Notes: generated by a model from the sequence alone, not told the origin. A stretch of 64,000 bases of DNA from Amorphochlora amoebiformis (GCA_054601695.1 BAAHQB010000243.1:1-64000); one strand, 5' to 3'. Counted from the first letter of the stretch, positions 35,120 to 51,067 are shown. Translations and numbers: made by a program.

Positions 35120-35544
35120 ATACATAAGTAAGTCATACATAAATGTATAGATAATGTGAATTTTCTTTTACGCCGTCATGAATCGAGGAAAATCAGCAGT
35201 CAACTGTTTTAGGGGCTTGAAGCCTTCTTTGTGAGAGTGTCGCATCTTTTTATCACCTCTCTTCTCTCTCTCTCTCTATGTGTGTTGTATCATCTATCTT
35301 TATATCTCGCCTCTCTACCTGTTTGTGTTTCTCAATTATATCCTTGTTCTTCTCTTCTTGAGAGGTTTTAAGGTCTTTTAATGTCAAATTGTGCGATTTC
35401 TGCTGAGACAATATCTCAGACTCAAGGTGGGCGATCTCCTATTAAATATATATACAAAATATTTTTAAAATATAGTATATATTATATATACATGTATATA
35501 TATGTATCTGTTAATAATATATACATATATATATATATATATTT

Positions 35545-35575
<31 letters not shown>

Positions 35576-35621
35576 TACCTATATATATTCATATATAATA
35601 TATATATTTATATATATATAT

Positions 35622-35659
<38 letters not shown>

Positions 35660-36225
35660 TTCATAGTTAAAGTTTAGTGCGTACATTAGCCATTTTTGCT
35701 CTCTCTCTCTCTATACATATATATGTATACATATATTACTGATATGCGTATGCAAATTTATAATTAGGGGTATGTGTGATACCTTTTTCATGCTCAGGAG
35801 TTGCATCTGAGCAGTCTTGGCCGTATTCGCGGCGTTTTCGTTGGCGAGGACAAGCGCGCTTGCAGTGGCCTGAGATATATATATATATATATATATACAT
35901 ATGTATATACATGTGCTCATATAAGAGATGTATGTAAGTATATCTACATATATATAAAGCATATATATATATATATATGTACATGTATAGTTATGTCTAT
36001 TTATATATATATAGATGTATACATATATATATATATATTATACACATATATATATATATTATACATATATATATGTATTTATACATAATATGTATGCAAT
36101 ATTTATATATATATATATACATATTTATACATATATATTACATAATTGTAATATATATATATATATATATGTATAAGAATATATATGTATATATATATGT
36201 ATATATTGCACATCCATATATTTTA

Positions 36226-36266
<41 letters not shown>

Positions 36267-36629
36267 CCACATTCATATATATGTATATGTGTATATATGT
36301 ACGCAATTGTATATAAATGTATATATATATATATAATATATGTGTGGATTGTGTGTTATACATGTATGTACATTACCTCGAGATTCTTTCGCTCAGTCTC
36401 GAGGGTTGAGCTAAGGTCTTTTATTTTCTGAAATGTATACACATACGTATATGTTGAATACACACATACATTTGTATATACATATATATATATATGTAAA
36501 GGTATATATAATATATATATATATATATTATGTACAATATATCTCATCAAGTTTTAACCTAATATAGGAGAGGGATATATTATCTTAATAAGTTTATCAT
36601 GTATTTTATGAAACGTTTAAACAACATAC

Positions 36630-36677
<48 letters not shown>

Positions 36678-36687
36678 AATAAACAAA

Positions 36688-36718
<31 letters not shown>

Positions 36719-37086
36719 GTGGTACATATATACAAAGTATGTAAAACTATATACACACATATGTATATACACATATATACATATGTGTGTGTGTGTGTTA
36801 TATGTCCATATCATTCATGTTTACATGTATAAGTATATATACATATATACACACATATATATATATATATCCAAATGCATACAAAAATATGATATAGTAT
36901 ACACACACACACACGCATATATATATATATATATGTATATAATAAATTATATATATATATATATATATTACAAATATATATATATATATATATGTATATT
37001 TATATTTATATATGTATGTAAATGAACAAATAGTTTTCTACATGTACTAGATATAGACATAACTAGGTAGATATTATATATATATT

Positions 37087-37123
<37 letters not shown>

Positions 37124-37764
37124 ATATATCTATTTGCATATATATATATATATATGTATGTATGTATGTATATATACTCAAGTATATATAGTATATATGT
37201 ATGTATAAATATATGATATGTATATGTACAAATCAATACATCCTTACCCTTTCGAAGTCCTCACACTTTTGTACCCATTTCTCATCGCTCGAGGCACGTG
37301 CCACCTTGGCCTCCATCGAGTCCTTCATTAGTCGAAAATAAACCGTAAAAATATTGTCGGTGGGGATCCATGAGGTACTGCAATCCAAAAAAAGACGTGA
37401 CTGAAGTAGAGAGGGATAGAGAGAGCAAGTTAGATTGAGAAGAGATGCAGAGATGATGAGAGAGAGAATATGAGATCGTGAGCTGCATTGGAGACATAGC
37501 GAGACCTTATGGTTCTTCGCGATTTGCTTGTTAAGTTTTTTTGTAAGTACTGCAGTATCGCGCTTTCGTCCCTCCACCTCGCTCTATATATATATATATA
37601 TAATATATGAGCATGGATATTTGTATGAACACGTAATTACAACTACAATACATTTGTATATCATATATGCATATGTATATATATATTGATATTTGATATA
37701 TATATATATATATGTATATATATTATACATTAATATATACACATGTGTGTATGTGTGTGTATAA

Positions 37765-37801
<37 letters not shown>

Positions 37802-37894
37802 TATATATAAATATATAAATATATATTGGTAGGTATAAATATATATATATATATATATATATAAATATATATATATATTTGTACATATATATAC

Positions 37895-37926
<32 letters not shown>

Positions 37927-37966
37927 ATGTGCATATATATATAATATATAAATATATATATACAAT

Positions 37967-38045
<79 letters not shown>

Positions 38046-38935
38046 GACATATATATACACACATATTGATACATCACATTCATACACATAGGTGATCACC
38101 ACCCATAAGGCCTATGTACAAGCAGTGAAACAATGTTACCCTTTGTTCCATGAACCTTAGGAGCATACATGCTGCATAGATGCATAAATAATATATAGTA
38201 TCTCTCTCTCTATATGTATTTATATACATGTATGTATTTATATTTTATGTGTGTGTGCGTATTTGCTTAAATATGTACATTTTTTATATTATATGTGTGT
38301 ACCTCCAGTGACTCCTTAAGACGTGCATTGTCCTGAAATATATATATATATATATATATATACTTACATATATATATATATTTGTAATATATTCATTTAT
38401 ACATATATATTATATGTATACACACACACGCACATATATATATATATATATATGCATATATTATTTAGATACATACATATGTATATATATATATATATAA
38501 TATATATATATATATGTATGTATATATATATAATACATATATATATATATATATAGATACAAATATATATGTGTGTATGTATGTATTGATAAATAAACAC
38601 ATGTATACAAAGAGGGCAAAAGAAGTGGATAATGAGAGCAACAAAGAAAAGAGAAAGTATGAGGAGCGGAGAGCAAGCCGGAGACACGGAAAGGGGACAG
38701 GTAGGAGAACAGTTAGGGCAGAGAGCGCAAAGATAGAGAGAGTAAGAGAAAGTGAATGGAAGATATATAGATAAATAGAGACTTTCATTCTTTAGATCTG
38801 ATATGGAAATAGAAGCGGGAGAGGTGGAACATGTACATATACATCTTTTTTTTGAAAATATGTATGTGTATCATATTATACATATACTACACACACATAT
38901 ATATATGTATATTATATATATATATATATATACAC

Positions 38936-38966
<31 letters not shown>

Positions 38967-39329
38967 GATACATGTATATACATACATATATATATATATA
39001 TAGAGAGAGAGAGGGAAGTCAGAGTGGAGAGAAATATAGAATGATCTCGAGGGAGGGAAGAGACGACGATACCTTGGTGAGGGTTGGGATCATATTTTTT
39101 GTTTTTTTCATCTCAATTTGCAATTCGTCGTATGCCTGAGCGAGCTCTTTTTTCGATTGATGCGCCTTTTGTCATTACAAAGTGTTATATTTATAAATAT
39201 GTACATTACACAACACTTACATATTACATATACATAGTTATACAATATATATATATATATATGTATAAATATATACATATATATATATATACATATATAT
39301 TCGCGTATATACATATGTATTTATGTAGT

Positions 39330-39383
<54 letters not shown>

Positions 39384-39461
39384 TTATGTAGTATATATAT
39401 ATATATATTTATATGTATATATGTATGTGTATTTATGTAGTATACATACATACACATATAT

Positions 39462-39494
<33 letters not shown>

Positions 39495-39514
39495 CATGTA
39501 TGAATGTGAAAATA

Positions 39515-39576
<62 letters not shown>

Positions 39577-39710
39577 AAGGTATATATATGGTGATGCGTA
39601 AATAACATGCACAACCTTACGACACATACATATATATATATATATATTATATATATATATATATATATTATGTATGTATATTCTTACGTATATTTTACTT
39701 TGTTTTCATC

Positions 39711-39749
<39 letters not shown>

Positions 39750-39796
39750 CACTATAAATATTAAATATATATATATATATATTTATATGTTATGTT

Positions 39797-39828
<32 letters not shown>

Positions 39829-39954
39829 ATATATAGTATATATATATATATATATATATGCTACGTTGGTATGCATGTACGTAGATATACACAAAGGTAT
39901 GCATATTTATGCATATATACATGTATATACAAATATTCAAAACATACATATTCG

Positions 39955-39994
<40 letters not shown>

Positions 39995-40111
39995 GTATAG
40001 TCATGTAAATGTATAAATATATACATATATATATATATATATATACTTGTATTTTTATGGATGTATGTATACTTGTATGTACTCATATAATATATACATA
40101 TATATACATCT

Positions 40112-40152
<41 letters not shown>

Positions 40153-40271
40153 TATGTCTCATATTAATATATATGCCTATATACATACATAAATGTGTAT
40201 GTTATCTATAGTTATCACCATCTCTGCCTGCTCTTTGAGGTGGCTTACCTCCTGAAATTTTGTGTTTGTAC

Positions 40272-40302
<31 letters not shown>

Positions 40303-41003
40303 GCAATGTAAGTAAGTATAGATATATTTATGTTTATAATATAGATACATCTACATGATTGTTGCATATTTATGTCCAAAGGATCAACCAAGATTCCCCT
40401 TCCACCCCCACCTAAGGCCCCCGGGCAGGTGATAATAATGGAAAAAGAGAGAAAGCGAAAGATGGTGATAATAGTGGAAAAAGAGAGAAAGCGAAAGAAC
40501 AACTAAATGGAGGGCTGAGAGAAGAGGAGGAGGTTTTAAGGTTGGAGACTTCATGAAGAAATAGAGAGAGAGAGATACGTGGGAGAAATGAAATAGAATG
40601 GGTCGATGCCTGAGCGTGTTTGAGATCCGAGCTTTTCTTCATTTGTTCGAATTGGAGCTCGATTTGCTTCACACGTTCGTCGTTCGCTTCCCCTTGTTCG
40701 TGGAGTTTGGCCTAATTCATATATATATATATATGTATGTACATATTATATATGCATATATATATATATATATATATAGATATAAATATATGTATAAATA
40801 TATATATATATATATATATATAAATATATATACATACACATATATGTAATATGTATCTTAATGTACGTATGTATGCACTCATGGGTCGTAGAAATATACC
40901 CGGAGCGACTTGATCTCCTTACTTAGAGCCTGAATCTGGGACTCGCTAATTTATATGTTATGTGTATGTATGTATGTATTACATATACAAAGTATAAATA
41001 TAT

Positions 41004-41081
<78 letters not shown>

Positions 41082-41088
41082 ACATATA

Positions 41089-41130
<42 letters not shown>

Positions 41131-41281
41131 AGTGTATATATTTATATATAAGATATAATATATATATATATATAGCTATATACATAGATATCCATATGTA
41201 CATATAAGATATACATATGTATGCATATATTTTATGTGTGTATATAAATTTATAAGAAAATGGGAAATATATATTATATAC

Positions 41282-41327
<46 letters not shown>

Positions 41328-41564
41328 ATTAGGAATATCTTCATACAATATAAATATTTGTGTACTAGTATATATATATATATGTACATATATATATATA
41401 TGCATATGTATATATATATATATATATATAATATTTATATATGTATTTACATATAACATTTATATGTATGTAGATAAATGAGGAATATTCATACAATGTA
41501 TATATATAAAAATATGTGTACATAGATACATTATGTACATATAGATATATGTAAATATATAAAA

Positions 41565-41596
<32 letters not shown>

Positions 41597-41806
41597 ATAT
41601 ATATATACATATATATATAAATATATATTAATATGTATGAATTACGCATTATATATACATTTATACATTTATATGTTGTACTATATTTTGTAGTGTAACA
41701 ATAATATATATATATATATACATATATACATATAGTATATATATACATATATATATATAGAATATATATATATATATATATACATACATCTACATATATA
41801 TATGTA

Positions 41807-41837
<31 letters not shown>

Positions 41838-41946
41838 CATATACAAAAGTCTAACTTAGCTCTAGCCGCTTGAATTACGTTATCATTGGCAGCCTGAATA
41901 TAAGGTGTATTAGATATAAATGCCAATGGGAATGTGTATGAATGCC

Positions 41947-41979
<33 letters not shown>

Positions 41980-42270
41980 ATAGACATATATAATATATGT
42001 ACATTATATCATATATATATATATATATATATATATTGAAATATGTATGCATTAGATTCGAAGATATGTAACCATACATCCTCATGTACAAACATACACT
42101 TATAAATATATGTCATATGTACACATATATATATATATATATATTATGTATGCTTGGATATGCCAATACTTGTGCAGAAAGTTGAGATTGTTCCACAGCT
42201 TTACGCTCTCGGTTTAGCTCGTTTGTCATAAACTCCATCCGCTGACGTTCATATGTATAAATATATATTG

Positions 42271-42305
<35 letters not shown>

Positions 42306-42532
42306 AAAATATATATATATATTTTTCCGCATATATAGATTTCTATATATTGCTATATATGTATATATGTGTGCATATACATATATATATATATATACAT
42401 ACATATACACATATATATGTGTATGTGTATATAGTATATGTTCTAAAATGAGATACCTTTTCGAGCTCTGCATTGGCCTTAGTCCACCTATACATATATT
42501 ATATATATATATATATATACACACATATATAC

Positions 42533-42565
<33 letters not shown>

Positions 42566-42618
42566 ATATATAAATATATATATATATACATGTATATATA
42601 TTTATATATAATATATAA

Positions 42619-42665
<47 letters not shown>

Positions 42666-42743
42666 CATATATACACACATATATATATATATATACATAT
42701 ATGTACGTGTTGATATATCCATGCGTTTTGAAATAATACACAC

Positions 42744-42779
<36 letters not shown>

Positions 42780-43212
42780 AAAGCAACAATATAAATAGTA
42801 TGAGGGGACGCATCTCGAAATGTAGATTTCGATAGCGTGTTGAAGTATTGCCGTACGTATACTACAGATAGCTGAAGATCGCTGGAGATGCCGGAGATTG
42901 CTCGGAGCTTACCTTGTCGGTAGTAACGGGTAGTACCGGGTAATAACCAGTAGTACCGGGCTTCCAGATTTACCGACACAAGTGACGTCACGCCATGTCA
43001 CGCTTCCAGACTTCCCAAGATTCCGTGGTGTTCAAGAAGTAAGAACATTCCTAGATTTTCCTGAATGAACTGCTTATTTCCTTTCATCATTGACATAATC
43101 CAAACGGAATTGAATCGAACTCTCGACCACCATCTACTATACCCCTGCGCTAACAATGTATATATAATTTTGAATATATATATATTATATATACACATAC
43201 ACATTTAAATAT

Positions 43213-43245
<33 letters not shown>

Positions 43246-43589
43246 CACATACATATACACATACACACATACACATATGTAGATGTATATGCATATGTAA
43301 TATGTGCGTATGTATACCGAGACGTATACACATACATACATATATGTATTGATACATTAAGCTAATGATATATATATATATATATATATATTATTATGTA
43401 TCATATATATACATGTATATAAATATATATATAGATACATGTATATATATATATATATATAGATACATGTACATAATATGTGTAAATATATATCTATATA
43501 TATTTGTATATATATATTTATATATATATATATATATGAATATATATATATATATATATTATGTTTGCATAAATTATACATACATGTAA

Positions 43590-43658
<69 letters not shown>

Positions 43659-43933
43659 CATATATATTGTGTATACTTAGTACTATATATGTATATATAA
43701 TATGTACATGTGTAAATATGTGTAGATATGTATATATACATATATATTTATATATATAATATATTTCTTCATTTACCTGCTTGTTTCGGCCATGAGATTT
43801 GCTTGGGCTTCTATTTGTACCTAACGTAATTGTGACTATTATATATGTATATACGAATGTATATGTGCATTTATGTGTGTATACTTATATCTACATACAC
43901 ATGTATACATACATGTGTGTGTACATACATATA

Positions 43934-43991
<58 letters not shown>

Positions 43992-44364
43992 GATATGTAT
44001 ATTTATATATATACGTATACATGTTTATATAAATCAAAAGAGCAACTCTTTGAGAAGATCGAGTGCATAGATATTAAAGGTTAGTCTAATCGTTAATTTC
44101 AGAATAGAATTTTAGAATTCGTTTAGGTAAATGTAGGGGATAGAACTGGTTAAGGTGAAACCCGGTTATTCTCAGCGACAAGATTTTGAATCTTTTGTTT
44201 GTTCTTGTGGTTGTCAGCCTATGTATATATATATATATATATGTGCATATGTTCATATAGATATATTTATACTTACATATATATATATATATGTATAAAT
44301 ATATATATATATACAATAGTATGATATCCTACATACTCTTTTGGTATACATTTTATGTAGATAT

Positions 44365-44411
<47 letters not shown>

Positions 44412-45081
44412 CATATAATATACATAAACGTATACATTAAAAAATATATATGCATGTGTGTGTAAACTCAAATACACACACATGTGTTTTTAACATGAAT
44501 ATATACATGTTCGTACTTGCGCAGGATACCTTACGTGCCGCTTTCTCCTCCATTAACTGATTGGTGACCCCTTGTACCTCCTGATATATGTATGCCAATA
44601 GATAATATATATATGTATATAATATATATATATATATATATACATACATATGTATATTAATATATATATACATCTATATGATATACATATATATATATAC
44701 ACGTCTGTACGTATATATACATATGTATATATATATATATATATGTGTATATTTTTATATATATGCACATATCTACATATTTATATATATATATATATAT
44801 ACATATATATAATATATATATATATATGTATATATATTTACATATATATATGTATGCGCACAGATACATATATGTGTATATATACATTCATATTTACATT
44901 TATATTATATATATATATATACATATATATATATTCTGTACATATATATATATATATATATATTATATACGTACATATATATATATATACATATATGTAT
45001 ATGTGTGTAATAAATGTATTCATACATGTATGTATGTATATTTATACATATATGTGTATGTATTCTTGACATATCTCAATT

Positions 45082-45117
<36 letters not shown>

Positions 45118-45586
45118 CTGTACATATGTGTATATATATATATATATATATTCTGTACATATGTATATACATATATATATATATATATATATAGAATATA
45201 AAGAAAATATTATAAATATATACATATATAAAAATATAGTATTATACGTATATGTATATATGTATATATATATACATATATAAATGTATAATTATATGTA
45301 TATATACGTATGCATGTACAACAAACATACATATATATACATATATATATAATATATATATAAACATACATATGTATATATATATATATATATAATATAT
45401 ATATATATACATATTTTGTAACAGTATACACAATGTATATACACAAAACGTTATATATTGATTCATGTAAATACAAACATATGTATGTATATGTGTCCTT
45501 ATGTAAAATATATATATATATACGTATGTATATACATATATATATGTATGTGTAAGTATATATGTATTTATACATAATACACACAC

Positions 45587-45647
<61 letters not shown>

Positions 45648-45714
45648 CATGTATATATAAGTATCTAAAATAATACGCATATACCCATAATGCATATTAT
45701 ATTTATACATATAA

Positions 45715-45749
<35 letters not shown>

Positions 45750-46051
45750 TTATATATAATACAGATATATATATATATATACATATTTATCTATGTAGAC
45801 ATATCTTTAAATATATGTTGTCCTAACTTCTACGCGAAAGATAATTTTTAATATTTGCCCAACCTCGACCCGTGACTTTGTTTCTTCCCGAAGTTTCTCC
45901 ATACTGGCATCCTTTTTCAAGCTCTCAGCCTACATATGATCCGTATAGAGTTTTCATAACGTTGATCCATTTGGTTACATACATTTTTTGATGTGTATAC
46001 GTACGTACATACATAAATTTATACATATATATATATATGTATATATATATA

Positions 46052-46145
<94 letters not shown>

Positions 46146-46184
46146 GGATATTATATATATATATATATATATTCATACACAAAT

Positions 46185-46224
<40 letters not shown>

Positions 46225-46336
46225 CTTATATAATATATATATATATGAATGTATGCGTAAATTGACGACAAATTGCTTTGTACTCTCACACACACATAAT
46301 AATATATATATATATGTGTGTATATATGTGTATGTG

Positions 46337-46367
<31 letters not shown>

Positions 46368-46577
46368 GCATAAAAACATATATAATATGTAAGTATAATA
46401 CACATATACATACCAATACATTTTATGCATATATATTATATATACATTATTTGTATACACACACATATATATATATATATAGATATATATATAATATATA
46501 ATATATATATCATTTACATGTATATTCGTGCATGTATATATATATATATACATATATCTAAATATATATTTATATTT

Positions 46578-46608
<31 letters not shown>

Positions 46609-46663
46609 AATCTCTATATATATATATATTTATATCTGTGTATAAATAATATGTACATAACAC

Positions 46664-46694
<31 letters not shown>

Positions 46695-46804
46695 TATACA
46701 TAGAATGAGATAGCACCTCGAAATCATCACGTGCCACTTTCGTAATCTCTAGCTCTGAAGATAGGGCCTTTGTATCCTGACATTGTATATTTATAAATAT
46801 ATAA

Positions 46805-46864
<60 letters not shown>

Positions 46865-47053
46865 GTATATGTATATGTATGCTATAACATATATATATAT
46901 ATATATATGCATATATTGTAAATATATGTTTACCCTCTGGTAGTTGGCTTTCTCTGACTCAAGGAGAATCTTGTGTTCCTCCAGATCACCTTTGAGCTGT
47001 ATATATAATACATATCTAATATATGTAACTTACATATATATATATACATTTTC

Positions 47054-47111
<58 letters not shown>

Positions 47112-47227
47112 ATATATACATATATGAAACACACATCATGTCACTAAATGTTTATAAAAACATCCAAAAAAAAATGTACACACTACTTACATGCATATTT
47201 CATATATGTATATATATATATATATAC

Positions 47228-47281
<54 letters not shown>

Positions 47282-47452
47282 ATATGTATATATGTAGATA
47301 TTACATATATATATATATATATTGTGTATAAATTATATATATATATATATGTATATATATATGTGGATAATGTATATGTAATATTACATATAGCTATATA
47401 TAATATATATATATATATAAATATACATTGCTACATAAATGTATATATGACC

Positions 47453-47483
<31 letters not shown>

Positions 47484-47524
47484 CTTCTGCTTATTGTATG
47501 TGTAAGTGTTAATATACTTCTCTA

Positions 47525-47575
<51 letters not shown>

Positions 47576-47781
47576 TACTTGTATGTAAATGTACAGATGT
47601 ACATGAACGCTAGATATGTAATATAAATATATATATATATATATATAAACATTATATATATATATATATATGCATACCAGCCCATACATGTAAATATATA
47701 TATATATATAATATATATATAAACATATATATATATATGTATATATATATATTTACATGTATATGATATTTATATATATAT

Positions 47782-47825
<44 letters not shown>

Positions 47826-47913
47826 AAATATATATATATATATATATATGTGCGGATATATATAAATATATACATATATAGATATTTATATTTCATATAT
47901 ATGCAAATACTAC

Positions 47914-47961
<48 letters not shown>

Positions 47962-48509
47962 GAGATTGGGAGTGTAGATATTGAACATACATATACCATT
48001 TTTATCTCATCGTATAACTCAATCAGTTCGGACGACCCAAATCCATCCGCTTTCTCTGTTTCCCTCCTGCGAGAGGAAGAGAGTTTAGAGGGAGAGGGAG
48101 AGGGAGAGGAATGGTAGACAATAAGATAGGTCGAGAGAGATAGATTTATGTAGGGAGATTAAGAAATTTAGATAATATATATAGAGAGATTTAAAGGGAG
48201 TTTATTTTCCATATGTATGGAATCTGTATGTGTATAGTCCACCTGCTAAGCGATACAGAATGGCTCCTCGGATTTCGCTTCATCCTCTTGATGTATCCCC
48301 TATACTTGTTCACCCAACCTACGTATATATATATCCATATGTATATATATATATATATTTGTATGTACATTTACCTATATATTTTTACCTATATTTATGG
48401 AAACTATACGTATATGCTCCATGATAGATGTAAATACTGTAATATTACATTTTACATATATAATATATATATATATATTATAATATATATATATATATAT
48501 ACATAATAC

Positions 48510-48545
<36 letters not shown>

Positions 48546-48610
48546 ATACCTAAATAACGATACATATACATATATACATATATATATATATATATTGTGT
48601 ACATGTATAT

Positions 48611-48652
<42 letters not shown>

Positions 48653-49349
48653 TACATATTGCATACTATATCACATCTCACATATATGATGAAACAATAT
48701 ATTTATATGATTATATATATATATATATATATATGTATATTGATACACGTGTATATATAAATATATATATATATACATATACATATATATATATGTATGT
48801 AAATATATACATGTATATATTCTTATATTCATACTTATATGTAAAGCAAGCATATAAAAATATACGTGTAATAAATCTGTTGATATAAATGCATGTGTAT
48901 GTATATTGTACCCCCAAATGTTGCCTTGAACATCTGCAAACAAGGAAAAAAAGGAGAAAATTACTACTACATTCGTTGCAAATCTCTCGCAGTCTCCTCT
49001 TATATTTACATTTCCCTGGTCTCTACCTGTTACACTTCTCATACTCGCCCACTCTCCAATCTTTCAATTTCTCTACTACCCTATCCCTACCCTACCCTCT
49101 CTAGTCCCCTTCCTCCCTTCGCTCTCTAAGTGGGACCTTGAAATCTATGACATGTGCCTTGGTGGGATTGAGGAGGTCCCAAAGTCGGTGCTTTAAGCTC
49201 TGGCGGAGTTCGACGCCTGTATGTGTATACATGTAAGGGGTAGATAGGAGAAACAGAGAAAAAATGGAGCACAGCACCGCAGGATGCGAGTCCGCGCTCG
49301 AAGAGCTGGAAAGAAATAGAGCCTCTCTTTTCGAAGTCGAACACCTTAC

Positions 49350-49385
<36 letters not shown>

Positions 49386-49469
49386 ATTTTTGTATATTTA
49401 GTAATACATTTACTTGTATAATCTAAAATGGTAACCTTTTACACAACATGTTTAATGTAAAACAAACAA

Positions 49470-49518
<49 letters not shown>

Positions 49519-49833
49519 TCAATATATATATATATATATTATATAATATATATATAAATGTATGTATGTATATGATATATTTTGTTTAAAAGAGAGAGAA
49601 CATGCTGGAAAGTTACCCGCCAAGCTGTTGTGGCCCTGTCCCAAGTAAGCACAAGCTTTTTGATGCCGATCTCGATGTCGTTGGCATCAACTTCCTCCTC
49701 CTTCACGGGAGCAAACGGATCCGGCTATCATTTGAATTTTATAAATTAGTTTAGTACACATGAGGACGTCCTGAATGAAAATTATATGTTATGTATGACT
49801 ATATATATATATATAGATATAGATATACGCATC

Positions 49834-49884
<51 letters not shown>

Positions 49885-50090
49885 GTATCTATGTGTGTGT
49901 ATATATATATATATAGGGAGAGAGAAAGAGAGAGAAAGAGAGGCAGGGAGAAATAGAGGGGGGAAGAGAAGGAAAAGGAGAAGGAGAAAAGGAGAAAAAG
50001 TTTGAGAAAGATAGAGGAGGAAGATAAGAAAATTAAAGCAAAAAGGGAGAAAGAGGAAGAGAAAGAAAAAGGGAGAAATGTTATTGAGAA

Positions 50091-50127
<37 letters not shown>

Positions 50128-50437
50128 TATAAATATATTTTATATATACATATATATATTTATGCCTTTGTGTGTCACGCAACAACCAAAGCAGCCAAGA
50201 CATTGGACTCTACACGGCGCCCGGACGCACGATTTAAGACATTGGACTATCTATCTCATAGCTGGCATCTCATCTCACAGGAATCTTGTTCGTTTAAGCT
50301 ACAAGTTTACAGTTGTTTTCGAAGCAGAGTTTAGCACAAACTGAGGTGTGTTTATCGAATAGTCACAACTATGGACTGATGTTGTTGTTGAAAGTTTATC
50401 ATAATCAGGCCATATCTTTCTCTCTAAGTCGGAACTT

Positions 50438-50473
<36 letters not shown>

Positions 50474-50594
50474 TATGTGTATGTATATTATGTGGATATG
50501 TGCAAATAACTTATGCATACATACGTTTACCTTGTAATAGGGACCCATCGAATAGGGGCTCCTCGGAGACACCACAGGGCTACCCTACGCAGAC

Positions 50595-50629
<35 letters not shown>

Positions 50630-51067
50630 TTTATATATATATATATATATTATAATATAAATGCAATATATATTATAAAAATATATACATATATTACATT
50701 GAGGTATATAAGAATATACATACTTAAACAATTAAAAATTGCGTGCTCATATTTGTAAAGTATGTATTCATAAACATACACACAAGAGAATAAATGTTAC
50801 ATAGTACAAACATAAGTGATGTAATTGTATAAACATAAGTATCAAGTGCATATGTATCTTATGCAAAATATTATGCCAAAAACACGTGTACCGGTGCCCA
50901 AATGTTCCAAATCATAACACACTCCACAAGGAGTCACAGATTTTACAGAATGGAAAGCATGTAACACATATGTAGTAAATCATCACCTTGGACCCAGTAG
51001 AATTCTTCCGTCTCCGTTGCCTTCTCGGCGATAAAATGCTAGCCACCGACGTAACCGACATGGACAT
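28070..51067 (-). CDS. EF-hand-like and long coiled-coil protein, 44 exons, 981 aa
   Basis: Exons from the 5' end: 50987-51067, 50531-50584, 49617-49724, 49278-49344, 49137-49216, 48912-48933, 48243-48318, 47997-48066, 46934-46996, 46717-46776, 45864-45929, 44530-44580, 44162-44218, 43777-43820, 42457-42487, 42170-42241, 41856-41893, 40900-40945, 40610-40711, 40219-40251, 39073-39165, 38303-38332, 37506-37583, 37248-37322, 36377-36427, 35783-35869, 35319-35438, 34947-35018, 34311-34364, 33699-33740, 33285-33350, 32915-32989, 32525-32593, 32315-32383, 31724-31762, 31304-31384, 30943-31005, 30532-30639, 30149-30286, 29960-30006, 29392-29461, 29308-29331, 28791-28871, 28070-28162. All phases agree; 37 of 43 introns are phase 0. 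Residues 1-45 are basic/Ser-rich, 80-140 hold two degenerate EF-hands, and about 190-960 are heptad-like Glu/Lys/Leu coiled coil. Family not recognised; a cytoskeletal or flagellar role is only a guess. Small extra exons may be missed. Confidence 0.85.
40429..40499 (+). repeat. Two tandem copies of a 35-bp purine-rich unit
   Basis: GATAATAATGGAAAAAGAGA followed by GAAAGCGAAAGA is repeated at once with one change (GATAATAGTGG). It lies in the intron that has the unusual GC donor at 40609 (exon 40610-40711). Confidence 0.75.
42865..43154 (-). mobile_element. tRNA-derived SINE-like dispersed element, copy 2 (in an intron of the coiled-coil gene)
   Basis: Read on the minus strand it starts GTTAGCGCAGGGGTATAGTA, a good A-box match, then GAGAGTTCGATTC near the B box. 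It shares the body of copy 1 (25196-25480) with scattered substitutions and small gaps. The A-to-B spacing is about 30 nt, shorter than in a working tRNA gene, so this is not a tRNA. It sits between exons 43777-43820 and 42457-42487. Confidence 0.65.
48912..49344 (-). CDS. Exons encoding the paired EF-hand-like region of the coiled-coil protein
   Basis: Exons 49278-49344, 49137-49216 and 48912-48933 read [38 protein letters not shown] and [18 protein letters not shown]. The first loop has Asp at position 1, Gly at 6 and Ile at 8 as in EF-hands, but lacks the position-12 Glu. The second keeps only the V-I-D-F half-site. Calcium binding is therefore doubtful; the fold may be kept for protein contacts. 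The junction G|GC and the 22-nt third exon both preserve frame. Confidence 0.6.
49915..50090 (+). repeat. Purine (GA)-rich tract in an intron
   Basis: About 175 bp of nearly uninterrupted purines on the plus strand (GAGAGAGAAAGAG, GAAGGAGAAAAGGAG), hence a polypyrimidine run in the minus-strand transcript of the coiled-coil gene. Frames in it are low-complexity Glu/Lys or Ser/Phe/Leu artefacts. Confidence 0.75.
50165..50420. other. Unique non-TA insert in an intron of the coiled-coil gene
   Basis: A 250-bp non-microsatellite stretch between exons 50531-50584 and 49617-49724. It contains AGACATTGGACT twice about 40 bp apart and a GCGCCCGGACGCACG core. Read on the minus strand, TAGCTATGAGATAGATAG followed by GTGCGTCCGGGCG hints at tRNA-like ancestry. 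No exon with proper phase (0 to 0) and splice sites could be built from it. Possibly a relic of another short dispersed element. Confidence 0.35.

Noticed and set aside
38140-38155. Possible 16-nt exon (RFMEQR) in the coiled-coil gene
   Set aside because: It has splice-like edges but its length is 1 mod 3, while both neighbouring exons require phase 0.
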